Of a DNA stretch of 64,000 nt, positions 9,179 through 17,335 are shown one piece after another (the stretch's first letter is position 1; each line of letters starts with the position of its first letter). Source of the stretch: WRHT01 sp031550525. Its GTDB lineage: Bacteria; Desulfobacterota; Desulfovibrionia; Desulfovibrionales; Desulfovibrionaceae. The position numbers were made by a program, and so were the translations under genes. The stretch is from NCBI GenBank assembly GCA_031550525.1, contig JAVBON010000030.1, positions 4,801 through 68,800 of the forward strand, in the 5' to 3' direction. The notes beneath the pieces are model-generated. The model was not told the origin of the DNA and did not search any database. It saw only the letters and a list, made by a program, of their open reading frames with translations.

Positions 9179-10126
9179 ATGAAAAAACTGACCATTGCCA
9201 CCAGGGGCAGCCGTCTGGCCCTATGGCAAGCCGAACATATAAAAAGTTTGCTTACCCGGCAGCATGCCGGTTTGCAGATAGAACTGCTGGTGCTCAAAAC
9301 CAAGGGCGACATCATTCTGGACGTGCCGCTGGCCAAAGTAGGCGGAAAAGGCTTGTTCGTAAAAGAAATTGAAGAAGCGCTTTTGGACGGCCGGGCCGAC
9401 CTGGCCGTGCACTCGATGAAAGACGTGCCTATGGAGTTGCCCCAAAGCCTTGTGCTGGGCGTGGTGCCCAAGCGCGAAGACCCGGCGGACATGCTGCTTT
9501 CAGTAAAATACGCCGGTTTGGAAGACCTGCCCAAAGGGGCCGTGGTAGGCACCAGCAGCCTGCGCCGCCAGGCCCAGCTTCTGGCCCTGCGCCCGGATCT
9601 GCAGGTGGTAAGCCTGCGCGGCAATGTGGATACCCGCCTGCGCAAGCTGGAAGAAGGCCAGTTTGACGCCATTATCATGGCCGCCGCCGGTATGAAGCGC
9701 CTTGGCCTTACTGCCCCCAAAGAAAAAATTCTGCCGGTTAAAGATTTTGTTCCAGCCAGCGGGCAAGGCGCATTGGGCATAGAATATGCCGAAAACCGCG
9801 CCGATGTGGCGGAACTCTTGGCCTTTCTCAACCACCCCGCAACCCGTTGCTGTGTCGAGGCCGAACGGGGCTTTTTAAATGCTCTTGAAGGCGGCTGCCA
9901 AACCCCCATAGCCGCCCACGCCGCCATGCATGGCGCCGATTCCATAACACTGGACGGACTTGTGGCCGATCTCTCCGGCGCTCGCATAATACGCAAGCAA
10001 ATGCGCGGCAAATGCGCCGACGCCGAACACATAGGGCGCGAGCTTGCCGAAATGATCAAAAACGCCGGCGGCAAAGAAATTCTGGAAGAACTCTATAACG
10101 CCGCCGAGGCTGGAAATAAGGATTAG
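9179..10126 (+). CDS. hemC: Hydroxymethylbilane synthase (porphobilinogen deaminase)
   Basis: A 315-residue cytoplasmic enzyme that polymerises four porphobilinogens into hydroxymethylbilane for haem, sirohaem and corrinoid synthesis. N-terminal TRGSRLALWQ, the central GTSSLRRQAQL and GNVDTRLRKL phosphate-binding arginines, and the dipyrromethane-cofactor cysteine in EGGCQTPIAAHA (about Cys240) are intact. ATG 9179 has GGA about 8 nt upstream; a GTG at 9167 in the same frame is less likely. It ends at the convergent hairpin element, facing the zinc-ribbon gene. Confidence 0.96.
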   Translation: MKKLTIATRGSRLALWQAEHIKSLLTRQHAGLQIELLVLKTKGDIILDVPLAKVGGKGLFVKEIEEALLDGRADLAVHSMKDVPMELPQSLVLGVVPKREDPADMLLSVKYAGLEDLPKGAVVGTSSLRRQAQLLALRPDLQVVSLRGNVDTRLRKLEEGQFDAIIMAAAGMKRLGLTAPKEKILPVKDFVPASGQGALGIEYAENRADVAELLAFLNHPATRCCVEAERGFLNALEGGCQTPIAAHAAMHGADSITLDGLVADLSGARIIRKQMRGKCADAEHIGRELAEMIKNAGGKEILEELYNAAEAGNKD

Positions 10127-10156
10127 TGGATGCGGCTTCGCCGCGTTGTAAGAATA

Positions 10157-10208
10157 CGAGAGGGAAGGTAAGGAAACTTTTGAAAAAGTTTCCTTACCTT
10201 CCCTCTCG
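10157..10208. terminator. Hairpin terminator downstream of hemC
   Basis: Perfect inverted repeat with arms 10157-10178 and 10187-10208 (CGAGAGGGAAGGTAAGG and its complement), extending inward through AAACTTTT/AAAAGTTT to a tiny loop. No long T-run follows, so intrinsic termination is inferred from stem strength and location. Confidence 0.65.
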
Positions 10209-10440
10209 TGCTCTCCCATCCTATCCTTCAAAACTTTTTATAAGGGGTTTTTATGGGGGAGATTATGCTGAACTATTAGTTTTGAATCTGACTTTAGCCT
10301 AATTATAGATAATTATTTATTTTTTATATTAACAAATAAAAACTGCCACCTTTTCAAAAATTTGAGTACGGAGGCACCTTCTTTTTATGGCGCCATTCAA
10401 GAATAACTAATTAAAAAGTTTAGGAAGATGAGGGGAGAGA

Positions 10441-10495
10441 GCGCGAGAGAGGGGAGAAGGCAACCCTTTCCAAAGGGTTCCTTCTCCCCTCTCTC
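10441..10495. terminator. Hairpin terminator downstream of the FmdB-like gene
   Basis: Near-perfect inverted repeat (GCGAGAGAGGGGAGAAGG paired with its complement, inner AACCCTTT/AAAGGGTT) a few bases past the minus-strand stop at 10502. It is the mirror partner of the hemC hairpin. Confidence 0.65.
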
Positions 10496-10501
10496 GCATT
10501 T

Positions 10502-10741
10502 TTAGTGCCCGCAGCTGCCGCAGTTGCCTCCGGCGCACGAGCCGCAGCCGCCACCGCCGGATGAGGGGTAGGTTACGGTTTGGCCTACGCGGCTGGGCGC
10601 GGCAAAGTGTATGGTGGGGCGCGAGAGCATTTTTTCGGTTTTTGCGTTCCCGCATTTGGGGCAGGGCGGCAGGGCCGCGCCGAACACCAGGTCCTCAAAT
10701 TTATGTTGGCATTTTGGGCAGTTGAACTCAAAAATAGGCAT
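10502..10741 (-). CDS. FmdB-family zinc-ribbon protein
   Basis: A 79-residue protein with the FmdB/CxxC_CXXC_SSSS zinc ribbon: CPKC at residues 8-11 and CPKC around 27-30. The tail is rich in Gly, Ser, Cys and His (CGSCAGGNCGSCGH), which adds possible metal ligands. Such small proteins are annotated as putative regulators, but their function is not established. A GAGG ribosome site precedes the ATG. It is the last gene of a minus-strand run with gmhA and a glycosyltransferase. Confidence 0.85.
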   Translation of the reverse strand: MPIFEFNCPKCQHKFEDLVFGAALPPCPKCGNAKTEKMLSRPTIHFAAPSRVGQTVTYPSSGGGGCGSCAGGNCGSCGH

Positions 10742-10853
10742 GGCAGGCTCCTCTAAACATTTTACAGTAAAAGCTTATGGTTATTTTTCAGTATTATGAC
10801 TGTTTTTACACCCAAAACTATTGGCGCCAGCTAACGCGCGGAGCAGGGAGCTA

Positions 10854-11462
10854 TTACAGATATTCCCGCATGGCTTGCACATTTTCAAACAGATAATGGT
10901 CGCAGAGCAGGCAGATAAGGTGCTCAACAGCCAGATGCACCTCTTGCACCAGCGGGGTGCTGGGGTGGTCGACGTTTATGAGCAGGTCACAAAGGGTTGC
11001 CATGGCTCCGCCTTTTCCGCCGGTAAGGCCTATAACCTGCATGCCTTTTTCACGGGCGGCGGCAATGGCTTTAAGCACGTTGCCGCTGTTGCCGGAGGTG
11101 GATATGGCCAGCAGCACGTCGCCGGGGCAGCCCAAGGCCTGCACTTGCTTGGAAAATACCAGATCGTAGCCGAAGTCGTTGCCTATGGCGGTAAGCACCG
11201 AGGTATCGGTGCTCAGGGCAATGGCGGGCAGGGGCGGGCGGTTCATAATAAAGCGGTTTACAAATTCTCCGGCCACGTGCTGGGCGTCGGCGGCGCTCCC
11301 GCCGTTACCGCAAAGCAACAGCTTGCCTTGTTTAGCCAAGGCAACGGCAATCATAAATGCGGCTTTATCCACCAACTCGGCCTTTTCAGTGAAAAAGCGC
11401 TCGCGCAGTGAGCAACCTTCGGTGGAATGATCTTTTATAATGTCGCTAGCGAGTTTAGCCAT
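10854..11462 (-). CDS. gmhA: Sedoheptulose-7-phosphate isomerase (SIS domain, GmhA-like)
   Basis: A 202-residue SIS-domain protein that should convert sedoheptulose-7-phosphate to D-glycero-heptose-7-phosphate, the entry to LPS inner-core heptose. Sugar-phosphate-binding motifs LLLCGNGGSAADAQHVAGEF and ISTSGNSGNV are intact, as is the C-terminal EVHLAVEHLICLL helix typical of GmhA. The frame opens at 11498, but ATG 11462 has AGGCGG 6 nt upstream. A DiaA-like role is possible from fold alone; the glycosyltransferase neighbour favours the LPS role. Confidence 0.88.
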   Translation of the reverse strand: MAKLASDIIKDHSTEGCSLRERFFTEKAELVDKAAFMIAVALAKQGKLLLCGNGGSAADAQHVAGEFVNRFIMNRPPLPAIALSTDTSVLTAIGNDFGYDLVFSKQVQALGCPGDVLLAISTSGNSGNVLKAIAAAREKGMQVIGLTGGKGGAMATLCDLLINVDHPSTPLVQEVHLAVEHLICLLCDHYLFENVQAMREYL

Positions 11463-11550
11463 ATTCAACCGCCTTTTCATTTGTTGGGACAATATCAAGT
11501 TTTTGAAAAAACAATTGTAAAATCAATAAATTATCATTTTCTTTATAAAC

Positions 11551-11692
11551 TGCGAGGCCAAGGGGCCTCAAAACAATACCCCTGCAGTACCGCCATTTAT
11601 CTGGTTTTTCAGCCAAAAACTGTTGCGCTTTGGCTATACGGGCTACATCTGGCTGGCTTGGGCGGTTCCCAGCGCTCATAAATCTGTCTTGG
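11551..11692. repeat. Mosaic intergenic repeat copy
   Basis: Lies between gmhA and the glycosyltransferase gene. It carries the block CAGCCAAAAACTGTTGCGCT with GGGCTACAT, then CAGCGCTCATAAATCTG. The last part equals the 3' module seen at 51860 and, reversed, at 51260. The central GTGAGCCGCAGG block is absent. Confidence 0.65.
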
Positions 11693-11718
11693 TCCACTAT
11701 GTCTTTTTCAGATAGCTT

Positions 11719-12738
11719 CTAATCACTTTTTTGGGCAGCGGCAAGATACGCCGTGCGCAAATCAGGCAGTTCCGGCAGGTTTTCGGCCAGCAGCAGGTAA
11801 ATAAGGCGCAAATATTGTTTGTGTATGTCAGGGGCTTCGCGCAGACGGCGCTTAATTAGGCGTTGGTCTGTTCCATCCGCGCGCCACTTGACAATAATAT
11901 CAAGCAGTTCGGCGGCACGGTGTGTGCCAAGGTGATTGGCGGTTACCTTGCGGAAACCGCTACGCGCGACCCTGAGGCGCAGGTCTTCATCCTGCAACAG
12001 GGTTTGGGCCGATGCCGCCAAACCTGCGAGATCGTCCTGATTGTATAGAAATAAATCTGCGCCGTTATTGAAGAGCGCTTCCAGCCCGTGCCCGATACGG
12101 GGGGTGAGCAGGCAGGCGCCGCTGCCCAGCGCCTCGAACACGCGAAAATTCAAATCTCCCGCTATGCTGTGGTTAAGCACCAGTTTGGCCTTTGGATAGA
12201 GCGCGTTAAAGTTGCCGGAAGTGTAGTGAAATGAAGGCAACAAGGTTTGCAGATCACGCATGAATTTAACCCGCTCAGGGTTTATGCGCTCGTTTACAGT
12301 GCCCACAAACAGCAAGTCCCATTCCTTTTTGGCGGCCAAGGGGCTATCGGGGCTTACCGGCTCGGTAAGGCAGCAGGGAGGCATCCAGCGCACTTGTTCC
12401 GGCAACAGGCGCTGGTCCGAAAAGGAATTCAGATGGTCTTTAAGGCTTACCAGGCAAAGATCAAAGGCTTGGGCGTAATATGGGTACCAGGAGTGAATGT
12501 GCGAATCTACCACATACAGCACGGTAAGGCAGGGAAAGCGCTCTATCCCCAGCACAGGTGGCGGCAGGCTTTTGTCGCCCACAACCAAAATATCGGATGG
12601 GGCTATGGGGTGTTTTGCGTTAAGCGCGCGCCAGTCAAGATATTCGCCCGGCGCAAAATCGACAAAACGCACCGAGAAATTTTCATGTTCGATGAAAGGA
12701 GCGAAAAAGCGGTTTCCTACCCAAATTATGTTTGTCAT
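11719..12738 (-). CDS. CgeB-like glycosyltransferase (GT-B fold)
   Basis: A 339-residue protein resembling the CgeB/DUF3880 plus Glyco_trans_1_2 family. The C-terminal donor-site half has NFRVFEALGSGACLLTPRI, the usual signature of GT4-like spore or surface glycosyltransferases. The N-terminal half carries the VVDSHIHSWY motif of this group. It probably decorates LPS or another surface glycan, in keeping with the downstream gmhA; donor and acceptor are unknown. It starts at ATG 12738, divergent from the PAS-GGDEF-EAL gene with 136 bp between. Confidence 0.8.
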   Translation of the reverse strand: MTNIIWVGNRFFAPFIEHENFSVRFVDFAPGEYLDWRALNAKHPIAPSDILVVGDKSLPPPVLGIERFPCLTVLYVVDSHIHSWYPYYAQAFDLCLVSLKDHLNSFSDQRLLPEQVRWMPPCCLTEPVSPDSPLAAKKEWDLLFVGTVNERINPERVKFMRDLQTLLPSFHYTSGNFNALYPKAKLVLNHSIAGDLNFRVFEALGSGACLLTPRIGHGLEALFNNGADLFLYNQDDLAGLAASAQTLLQDEDLRLRVARSGFRKVTANHLGTHRAAELLDIIVKWRADGTDQRLIKRRLREAPDIHKQYLRLIYLLLAENLPELPDLRTAYLAAAQKSD

Positions 12739-12874
12739 AAATACTAACGCGATATCAAATGTAAGTAGTTGATATTTTTTGCATGCATTGACGTAATACG
12801 TTTTTTATAATAGATATTGTTGTCTATGTGCCGAATGGGCGGATTTTTTAATAACACAATTACTCAGTTATTTT

Positions 12875-15256
12875 ATGTCCAAACTACGCATATTGCCATA
12901 TATTTTCCTTTTTCTGGCAGCAACCTTGTTGCTGTCTGCCGACTATATCTTTATCACCAATTATATTCACAAGGCAAAGCAAGAATCTGCGCAAAAGCGC
13001 CATGAGCAAATTGCAGCGGAAATGGCGCGGCTGGATGTCGATATGCGCGAGGCTGGCATGGAAAACGCCGTGTTAAGCCCGCGCCTTAAAATGCTTTGCG
13101 ATTCCGCAAAGGTGGATTACCTGCTGCTGTTGTCTGATGACAACAGCACAATGGCTTCTTGCGCAAACAACATTCCGGAGCAAGAGCTTGCGCGCCTGCC
13201 CGAGGCCTACGCCGCTGGCGGATACTCCTGGCCAGGCGCTACCGACGTCATACACGTTATGCTTGCAAACACGTTGTACCACAGCCGTAGCGCCATATTG
13301 GCGCATATGGGCGGAGCGCATATTGTGTATGGCACGTCTGCCGCAGGTGGGGATGACGTCGCGCGGCACATCCGCAACATCAATTTTTATCTTATGGCCT
13401 TGGCGCTGTCATGCCTTGCCGTTGCCTCACTGTTCATATATTGGAGGTCCGGCGCAAAGCCGGAGGAAGCCGCGAAAGTGCGTGCCATTGAGCTTGATGA
13501 TCTTAAGGAGCGGCTGCGGCAGGAAAGCGCCGGGCGGCATCTGGCGGAGCAAGCCTTGGCCGGGGCTGAGGCGCGTTACCAAGAAATGGTAAACAACTCC
13601 ACCGAGGGCATTGTGCAAATTGCGCCAGATGGACGCATTATTTCAGCCAATGCCGCCATGGCCCGCATTTTGGGCTATGACTCGGCGGACGCCCTGCTTG
13701 AAGCCTACAAGCAGCCGGGCGGGCATATAAGTTACACAGTCGAGATGCATCAGGCCATTTCCGAGCTTTTGGAAGTGCGCGGCTGGGTGAAAAAAATGGA
13801 GTTTCAGGCGGCCATGCGCGACGGCACCTTGGTGTGGGTGTCCGTCAATGCCAGGCGCGTGTGGGGTCTTAATGGCGAAACTCTGTATTATGAAGCGTTT
13901 ATAGAAGACATTGCCAGCCGCAAACAGACTGAAGAAAAGCTGGTGCATCAGGCCTTTCACGATCCTCTTACCGGCCTGCCCAACCGCGCGCTGTTTATGG
14001 ATAGATTGCGCATGGCCATACGCCGTGCCAAACGTCATAATGAATATATATTTGCCGTGCTGCACCTTGATTTGGACAATTTTAAAAGCATTAACGATAC
14101 CTTTGGGCACAGGGCGGGTGATAAAATACTCAACCGTGTTACGGAAAGGCTTTTGCAATGCGTGCGCGATGCCGACACCGTGGCCCGTTTTAGCGGCGAC
14201 GAGTTTGCCCTGCTCATTGCCGATTTGGAGCGTCCGGCCCAGGCTGTGCATATTGCCAAGCGCATAAGCAAGGCTTTGAGCGACGTGATTGTTTTTAATG
14301 GTCAGGATATAAGAATAAGTGCCAGCATGGGCATATTTTTAAACAGCGCTGGCTGCGGATCGCCGGAAGAGGTGCTGCGCGACGCCGATACCGCCATGTA
14401 CCGTGCCAAACGCCATGGTCGCGGCCGCTTTGCGGTATTCAACAAGCGCATGCGTGAAGAAACCATGTCCGCGCTGGTAATAGAAAGCGATTTGCGCGGC
14501 GCCGTGGAGCGTAAGGAAATAGAGGTTCATTACCAACCCTTGGTTCAAACGGCCGACGGCAAGGTATACGGTTTTGAGGCGCTTATGCGCTGGCGGCGTA
14601 ACGGCGAGATGGTAGGCCCCCTTACTTTTATACCCATTGCCGAGGAAACGGGCCTTATAAACGAACTTGGCCTTGAATTGCTTAAAATGGCGAGTCTGCA
14701 GATTATTGAGTGGAACAAAGCGCTGGGGCATGACAATTTTAACGTGCATGTGAATATATCCGGCAAGCAGCTTATGGCCAGGCGTTTTTGGCGCGATGCG
14801 CTGGCAATACTTGAAAAAAGCGGAGTTAACCCGCGCCAGCTTGTTTTTGAAATTACCGAAAGCGTATTTTTGGACTACGGCAGTCAGGTTATAAGCGCCA
14901 TGGGCAAACTGCGTGAAGCTGGAATACGTTTTTGCCTGGACGATTTCGGCACAGGTTTTTCATCTTTCAGTTATCTGCGCCTTATGCCGCTGGATAGCCT
15001 GAAGGTAGACCGCAGTTTTATAATGGATTTGCCGGCAGACAGCCCGGCGGAGTCCATTGTGCGCAACCTCGTGTCATTAGGCAAGGACCTTGGCCTGGAT
15101 GTGATTGCCGAAGGCATAGAGCAGTGCGGGCAGGCGGATCTTTTGCGCTCCATAGGGTGCATGTATGCGCAGGGCTATTACTTCTCCCGTCCGCTCATCC
15201 CGTCTGACGCTCTGGATTACCTGCTGCGGCATGATCACGGCAACGCGCCGCTTTAA
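12875..15256 (+). CDS. Membrane PAS-GGDEF-EAL cyclic-di-GMP protein
   Basis: A 793-residue signalling protein. N-terminal membrane helix (about residues 5-30), periplasmic sensor region, second helix (about 170-190), coiled coil, PAS domain (about 235-360), GGDEF domain (about 365-525) and EAL domain (about 540-790). The cyclase signature is SGDEF, a variant of GGDEF, with an intact product-inhibition site RDAD five residues before it. The phosphodiesterase domain looks active: FEALMRW, NVHVNISG, EITES, DDFGTGFSS, KVDRSF, AEGIEQ and QGYYFSRPL. It is most likely mainly a c-di-GMP phosphodiesterase. No clear ribosome site precedes the ATG. Confidence 0.92.
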   Translation: MSKLRILPYIFLFLAATLLLSADYIFITNYIHKAKQESAQKRHEQIAAEMARLDVDMREAGMENAVLSPRLKMLCDSAKVDYLLLLSDDNSTMASCANNIPEQELARLPEAYAAGGYSWPGATDVIHVMLANTLYHSRSAILAHMGGAHIVYGTSAAGGDDVARHIRNINFYLMALALSCLAVASLFIYWRSGAKPEEAAKVRAIELDDLKERLRQESAGRHLAEQALAGAEARYQEMVNNSTEGIVQIAPDGRIISANAAMARILGYDSADALLEAYKQPGGHISYTVEMHQAISELLEVRGWVKKMEFQAAMRDGTLVWVSVNARRVWGLNGETLYYEAFIEDIASRKQTEEKLVHQAFHDPLTGLPNRALFMDRLRMAIRRAKRHNEYIFAVLHLDLDNFKSINDTFGHRAGDKILNRVTERLLQCVRDADTVARFSGDEFALLIADLERPAQAVHIAKRISKALSDVIVFNGQDIRISASMGIFLNSAGCGSPEEVLRDADTAMYRAKRHGRGRFAVFNKRMREETMSALVIESDLRGAVERKEIEVHYQPLVQTADGKVYGFEALMRWRRNGEMVGPLTFIPIAEETGLINELGLELLKMASLQIIEWNKALGHDNFNVHVNISGKQLMARRFWRDALAILEKSGVNPRQLVFEITESVFLDYGSQVISAMGKLREAGIRFCLDDFGTGFSSFSYLRLMPLDSLKVDRSFIMDLPADSPAESIVRNLVSLGKDLGLDVIAEGIEQCGQADLLRSIGCMYAQGYYFSRPLIPSDALDYLLRHDHGNAPL

Positions 15257-15343
15257 TTCTGAAATGCCTTTAAGGCGCGGCTTCCCCACTTCCATAAAAA
15301 GCCAACTGTTGGTATATACTTTGGTGTCAACCAAGGGGGAGAT

Positions 15344-16243
15344 ATGCGTTATCCGGTAATGCGCGTGGCGGCCGTGCATGATTTATCCGGCTTTGGCCGG
15401 GCCTCGCTTACCGTTGCCATTCCGGTGCTTTCCGGTATGGGCATACAGGTATGCCCACTGCCCACGGCGGTATTGTCCACTCAAACCGGCGGCTTTGACG
15501 ACTTTTGCTTTGTGGATTTAAGCGCGCCCATGCGCGATTTTCTGGCCCACTGGCAAAAATTGGGCCTGCGTTTCGACGCCGTTTACAGCGGTTTTTTGGG
15601 CTCGCCGGGGCAGGCCAAAACCGTGGCTGAGTGTATAGACACCTGCCTGCTTGAAGGCGGGCTGGCGGTGGTGGACCCCGTGCTTGGCGACAACGGCAAG
15701 CTGGACCCCACCATGAGCATGGAAATGGTGGAAAGCTTGCGCTGGCTGGCGCGCAAGGCCAACTGTATAACGCCCAACCTTACGGAAGCCGCCTTGCTGC
15801 TGGGCGAGCCAATGCCCGATGCTGCCGTGGACCAACGCAGCGCGTATATGGATGAGCTGGAGATTAAAGATTGGCTTGTAAGGCTTGCGGAGATGGGCCC
15901 GGAATATGCCGTTATAACCAGCGTGCCTTTGGCGCGTAAAATCAAGGGCGGTAGCGCGGCCGTGGCTTACAACCGTAACGAGGGCCGTTTCTGGAAGGTG
16001 GACTGTGAGTATATTCCCGCCTTTTACCCCGGCACGGGCGATACCTTTACCAGCGTGCTCACCGGCTGCCTTTTGCAGGGCGAAAGCCTGCCCATGGCCA
16101 TGGATAGGGCGGTGCAGTTTGTAACCCTTGGCATAAGGGCGACTTTTGGGTATGACCTGCCCACGCGCGATGGCATTATTTTGGAAAAAGCCCTTGGCTC
16201 TTTGCATGCGCCCCTCGTGGTAAGCACTTATGAAATTTTGTAA
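15344..16243 (+). CDS. pdxY: Pyridoxal/pyridoxamine kinase
   Basis: A 299-residue ribokinase-fold enzyme that phosphorylates B6 vitamers to give pyridoxal phosphate. It begins with the typical VHDLSGFGRASL, has PLPTAVLSTQTGG, the nucleotide-site VDPVLGDNG, and the anion hole and catalytic aspartate in YPGTGDTF. A strong AAGGGGGAG ribosome site precedes the ATG. It differs from PdxK chiefly in length, so the gene name is tentative. It lies in a plus-strand run ahead of murI and a PLP-dependent aminotransferase. Confidence 0.9.
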   Translation: MRYPVMRVAAVHDLSGFGRASLTVAIPVLSGMGIQVCPLPTAVLSTQTGGFDDFCFVDLSAPMRDFLAHWQKLGLRFDAVYSGFLGSPGQAKTVAECIDTCLLEGGLAVVDPVLGDNGKLDPTMSMEMVESLRWLARKANCITPNLTEAALLLGEPMPDAAVDQRSAYMDELEIKDWLVRLAEMGPEYAVITSVPLARKIKGGSAAVAYNRNEGRFWKVDCEYIPAFYPGTGDTFTSVLTGCLLQGESLPMAMDRAVQFVTLGIRATFGYDLPTRDGIILEKALGSLHAPLVVSTYEIL

Positions 16244-16244
16244 T

Positions 16245-16361
16245 TAGAGCATGTTAACTTCAAAAAAGTTTAAATGGCGCTTTAATTTTTATGTCTTTTG
16301 GTGAACACTTATTTTAATATTTCAAAAAGCGTATGTAACTTTTCAAAGTTAAAATGCTCTA
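16245..16361. repeat. Palindromic element between pdxY and murI
   Basis: The ends TAGAGCATGTTAACTT and AAGTTAAAATGCTCTA are inverted copies 117 bp apart. Inner segments (TGGCGCTTT facing AAAAGCGTA) are partly complementary too. It starts just after the pdxY stop and ends 12 nt before the murI ATG. It could be a MITE-like insertion or a long attenuator-type hairpin. Confidence 0.55.
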
Positions 16362-16373
16362 GCGGATATATAA

Positions 16374-17201
16374 ATGAAAACTGATTTGCCTGTGGGCGTG
16401 TTTGATTCCGGCGTTGGCGGCCTTACAGTGCTGCGCGCCATACAGCAGCGCCTGCCGCATGAAGATATGCTCTACCTTGGCGACACCGCCAGGCTCCCAT
16501 ACGGCACCAAAAGCTCGCAAACTGTAAGCCGCTATGCGGCTCAGGCCGCAGCCAAACTGGTGGAGCGCCGCATAAAGCTGCTGGTTGTGGCCTGTAACAC
16601 GGCCAGCGCTGCCGCGCTGGATACGCTTAAAGCCCTTTGGCCTGATTTGCCGGTTATAGGCGTGGTGGAGCCAGGCGCGCAGGCTGCCTGCGCTGCCACC
16701 AAAAATGGCGCAATTGCAGTTATAGCCACGGAATCGACCATAAAAAACCAGGCCTACCATAAGGCAATACAGCGCATCAGCCCGCAGGCCAAGGTCAGCT
16801 CCCAGGCCTGCTCGTTATTCGTTTCTCTGGCTGAGGAAGGCTGGCTGGACGGGCCTATTGTGGAATCGGTAGCTGAACGTTACCTGACCCCTTTGTTCCG
16901 GAACAGTGCTGCCGGAGGCGCAGGCCCAGATTGTCTGGTGCTGGGATGCACACATTTTCCGGCGCTGGCCGGCGCCATTGCAAAGGTTGTCGGCAAAGGC
17001 GTGCGCATAGTAGATTCCGCCGCAACCACCGCCAGGGCGGTGGAAGATGAGCTTGCGGCCATGGGCGGTCTCAACCCGCAAAGCGGCGCTGGCCACCTTG
17101 CCTTTATGACCACGGACGATACGGCGCGTTTTGCCCGTACCGGCGGTATTTTTCTGGGCCGCGAGGTTAAGGCGGAAGATGTTGAGCTGATCAACCTGTA
17201 G
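16374..17201 (+). CDS. murI: Glutamate racemase
   Basis: A 275-residue cytoplasmic enzyme that makes D-glutamate for peptidoglycan. Diagnostic segments are VGVFDSGVGGLTVL at the N-terminus, GDTARLPYG, the first catalytic cysteine in VACNTASA (about Cys73) and the second in LGCTHFP (about Cys191). Length is normal. The ATG sits just past the palindromic element, without a strong ribosome site. Confidence 0.96.
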   Translation: MKTDLPVGVFDSGVGGLTVLRAIQQRLPHEDMLYLGDTARLPYGTKSSQTVSRYAAQAAAKLVERRIKLLVVACNTASAAALDTLKALWPDLPVIGVVEPGAQAACAATKNGAIAVIATESTIKNQAYHKAIQRISPQAKVSSQACSLFVSLAEEGWLDGPIVESVAERYLTPLFRNSAAGGAGPDCLVLGCTHFPALAGAIAKVVGKGVRIVDSAATTARAVEDELAAMGGLNPQSGAGHLAFMTTDDTARFARTGGIFLGREVKAEDVELINL

Positions 17202-17335
17202 AGGCGCCCGGTTTGTGGCCTGCTGCCCTTTTGGCCGTCGCGCCGCGTTTGGTATTTTAGCGAAGTGTTTGCAACAAAATTTATGATAAGTTATCGTAAA
17301 TTTTCTTTTCATGGTAAACAGTATAAAACTAACGG

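Larger units (their letters stand above)
10127..10501. repeat. Composite head-to-head hairpin element, copy A
   Basis: Occupies the whole gap between convergent hemC and the FmdB-like gene. From the left: a CGGCTTCGCCGCG mini-palindrome, a long perfect hairpin (10157-10208), CTCTCCCATCC, TCAAAACTTTTTATAAGGGG; an AT-rich middle; then the mirror parts AATAACTAATTAAAAAGTTT, AGGAAGATG and a second hairpin (10441-10495). Copies B (29492-29954) and C (36798-37258) have the same order. The middles of A and C also share an AACTGC(C)ACCTTTTC block and a CCTTCTTTTTATGG-like block. Confidence 0.8.

Noticed and set aside
13620..14250. Calling the SGDEF cyclase domain inactive
   Set aside because: SGDEF is a variant that has been considered active in some proteins, and the RDAD inhibition site is intact; activity cannot be decided from sequence.
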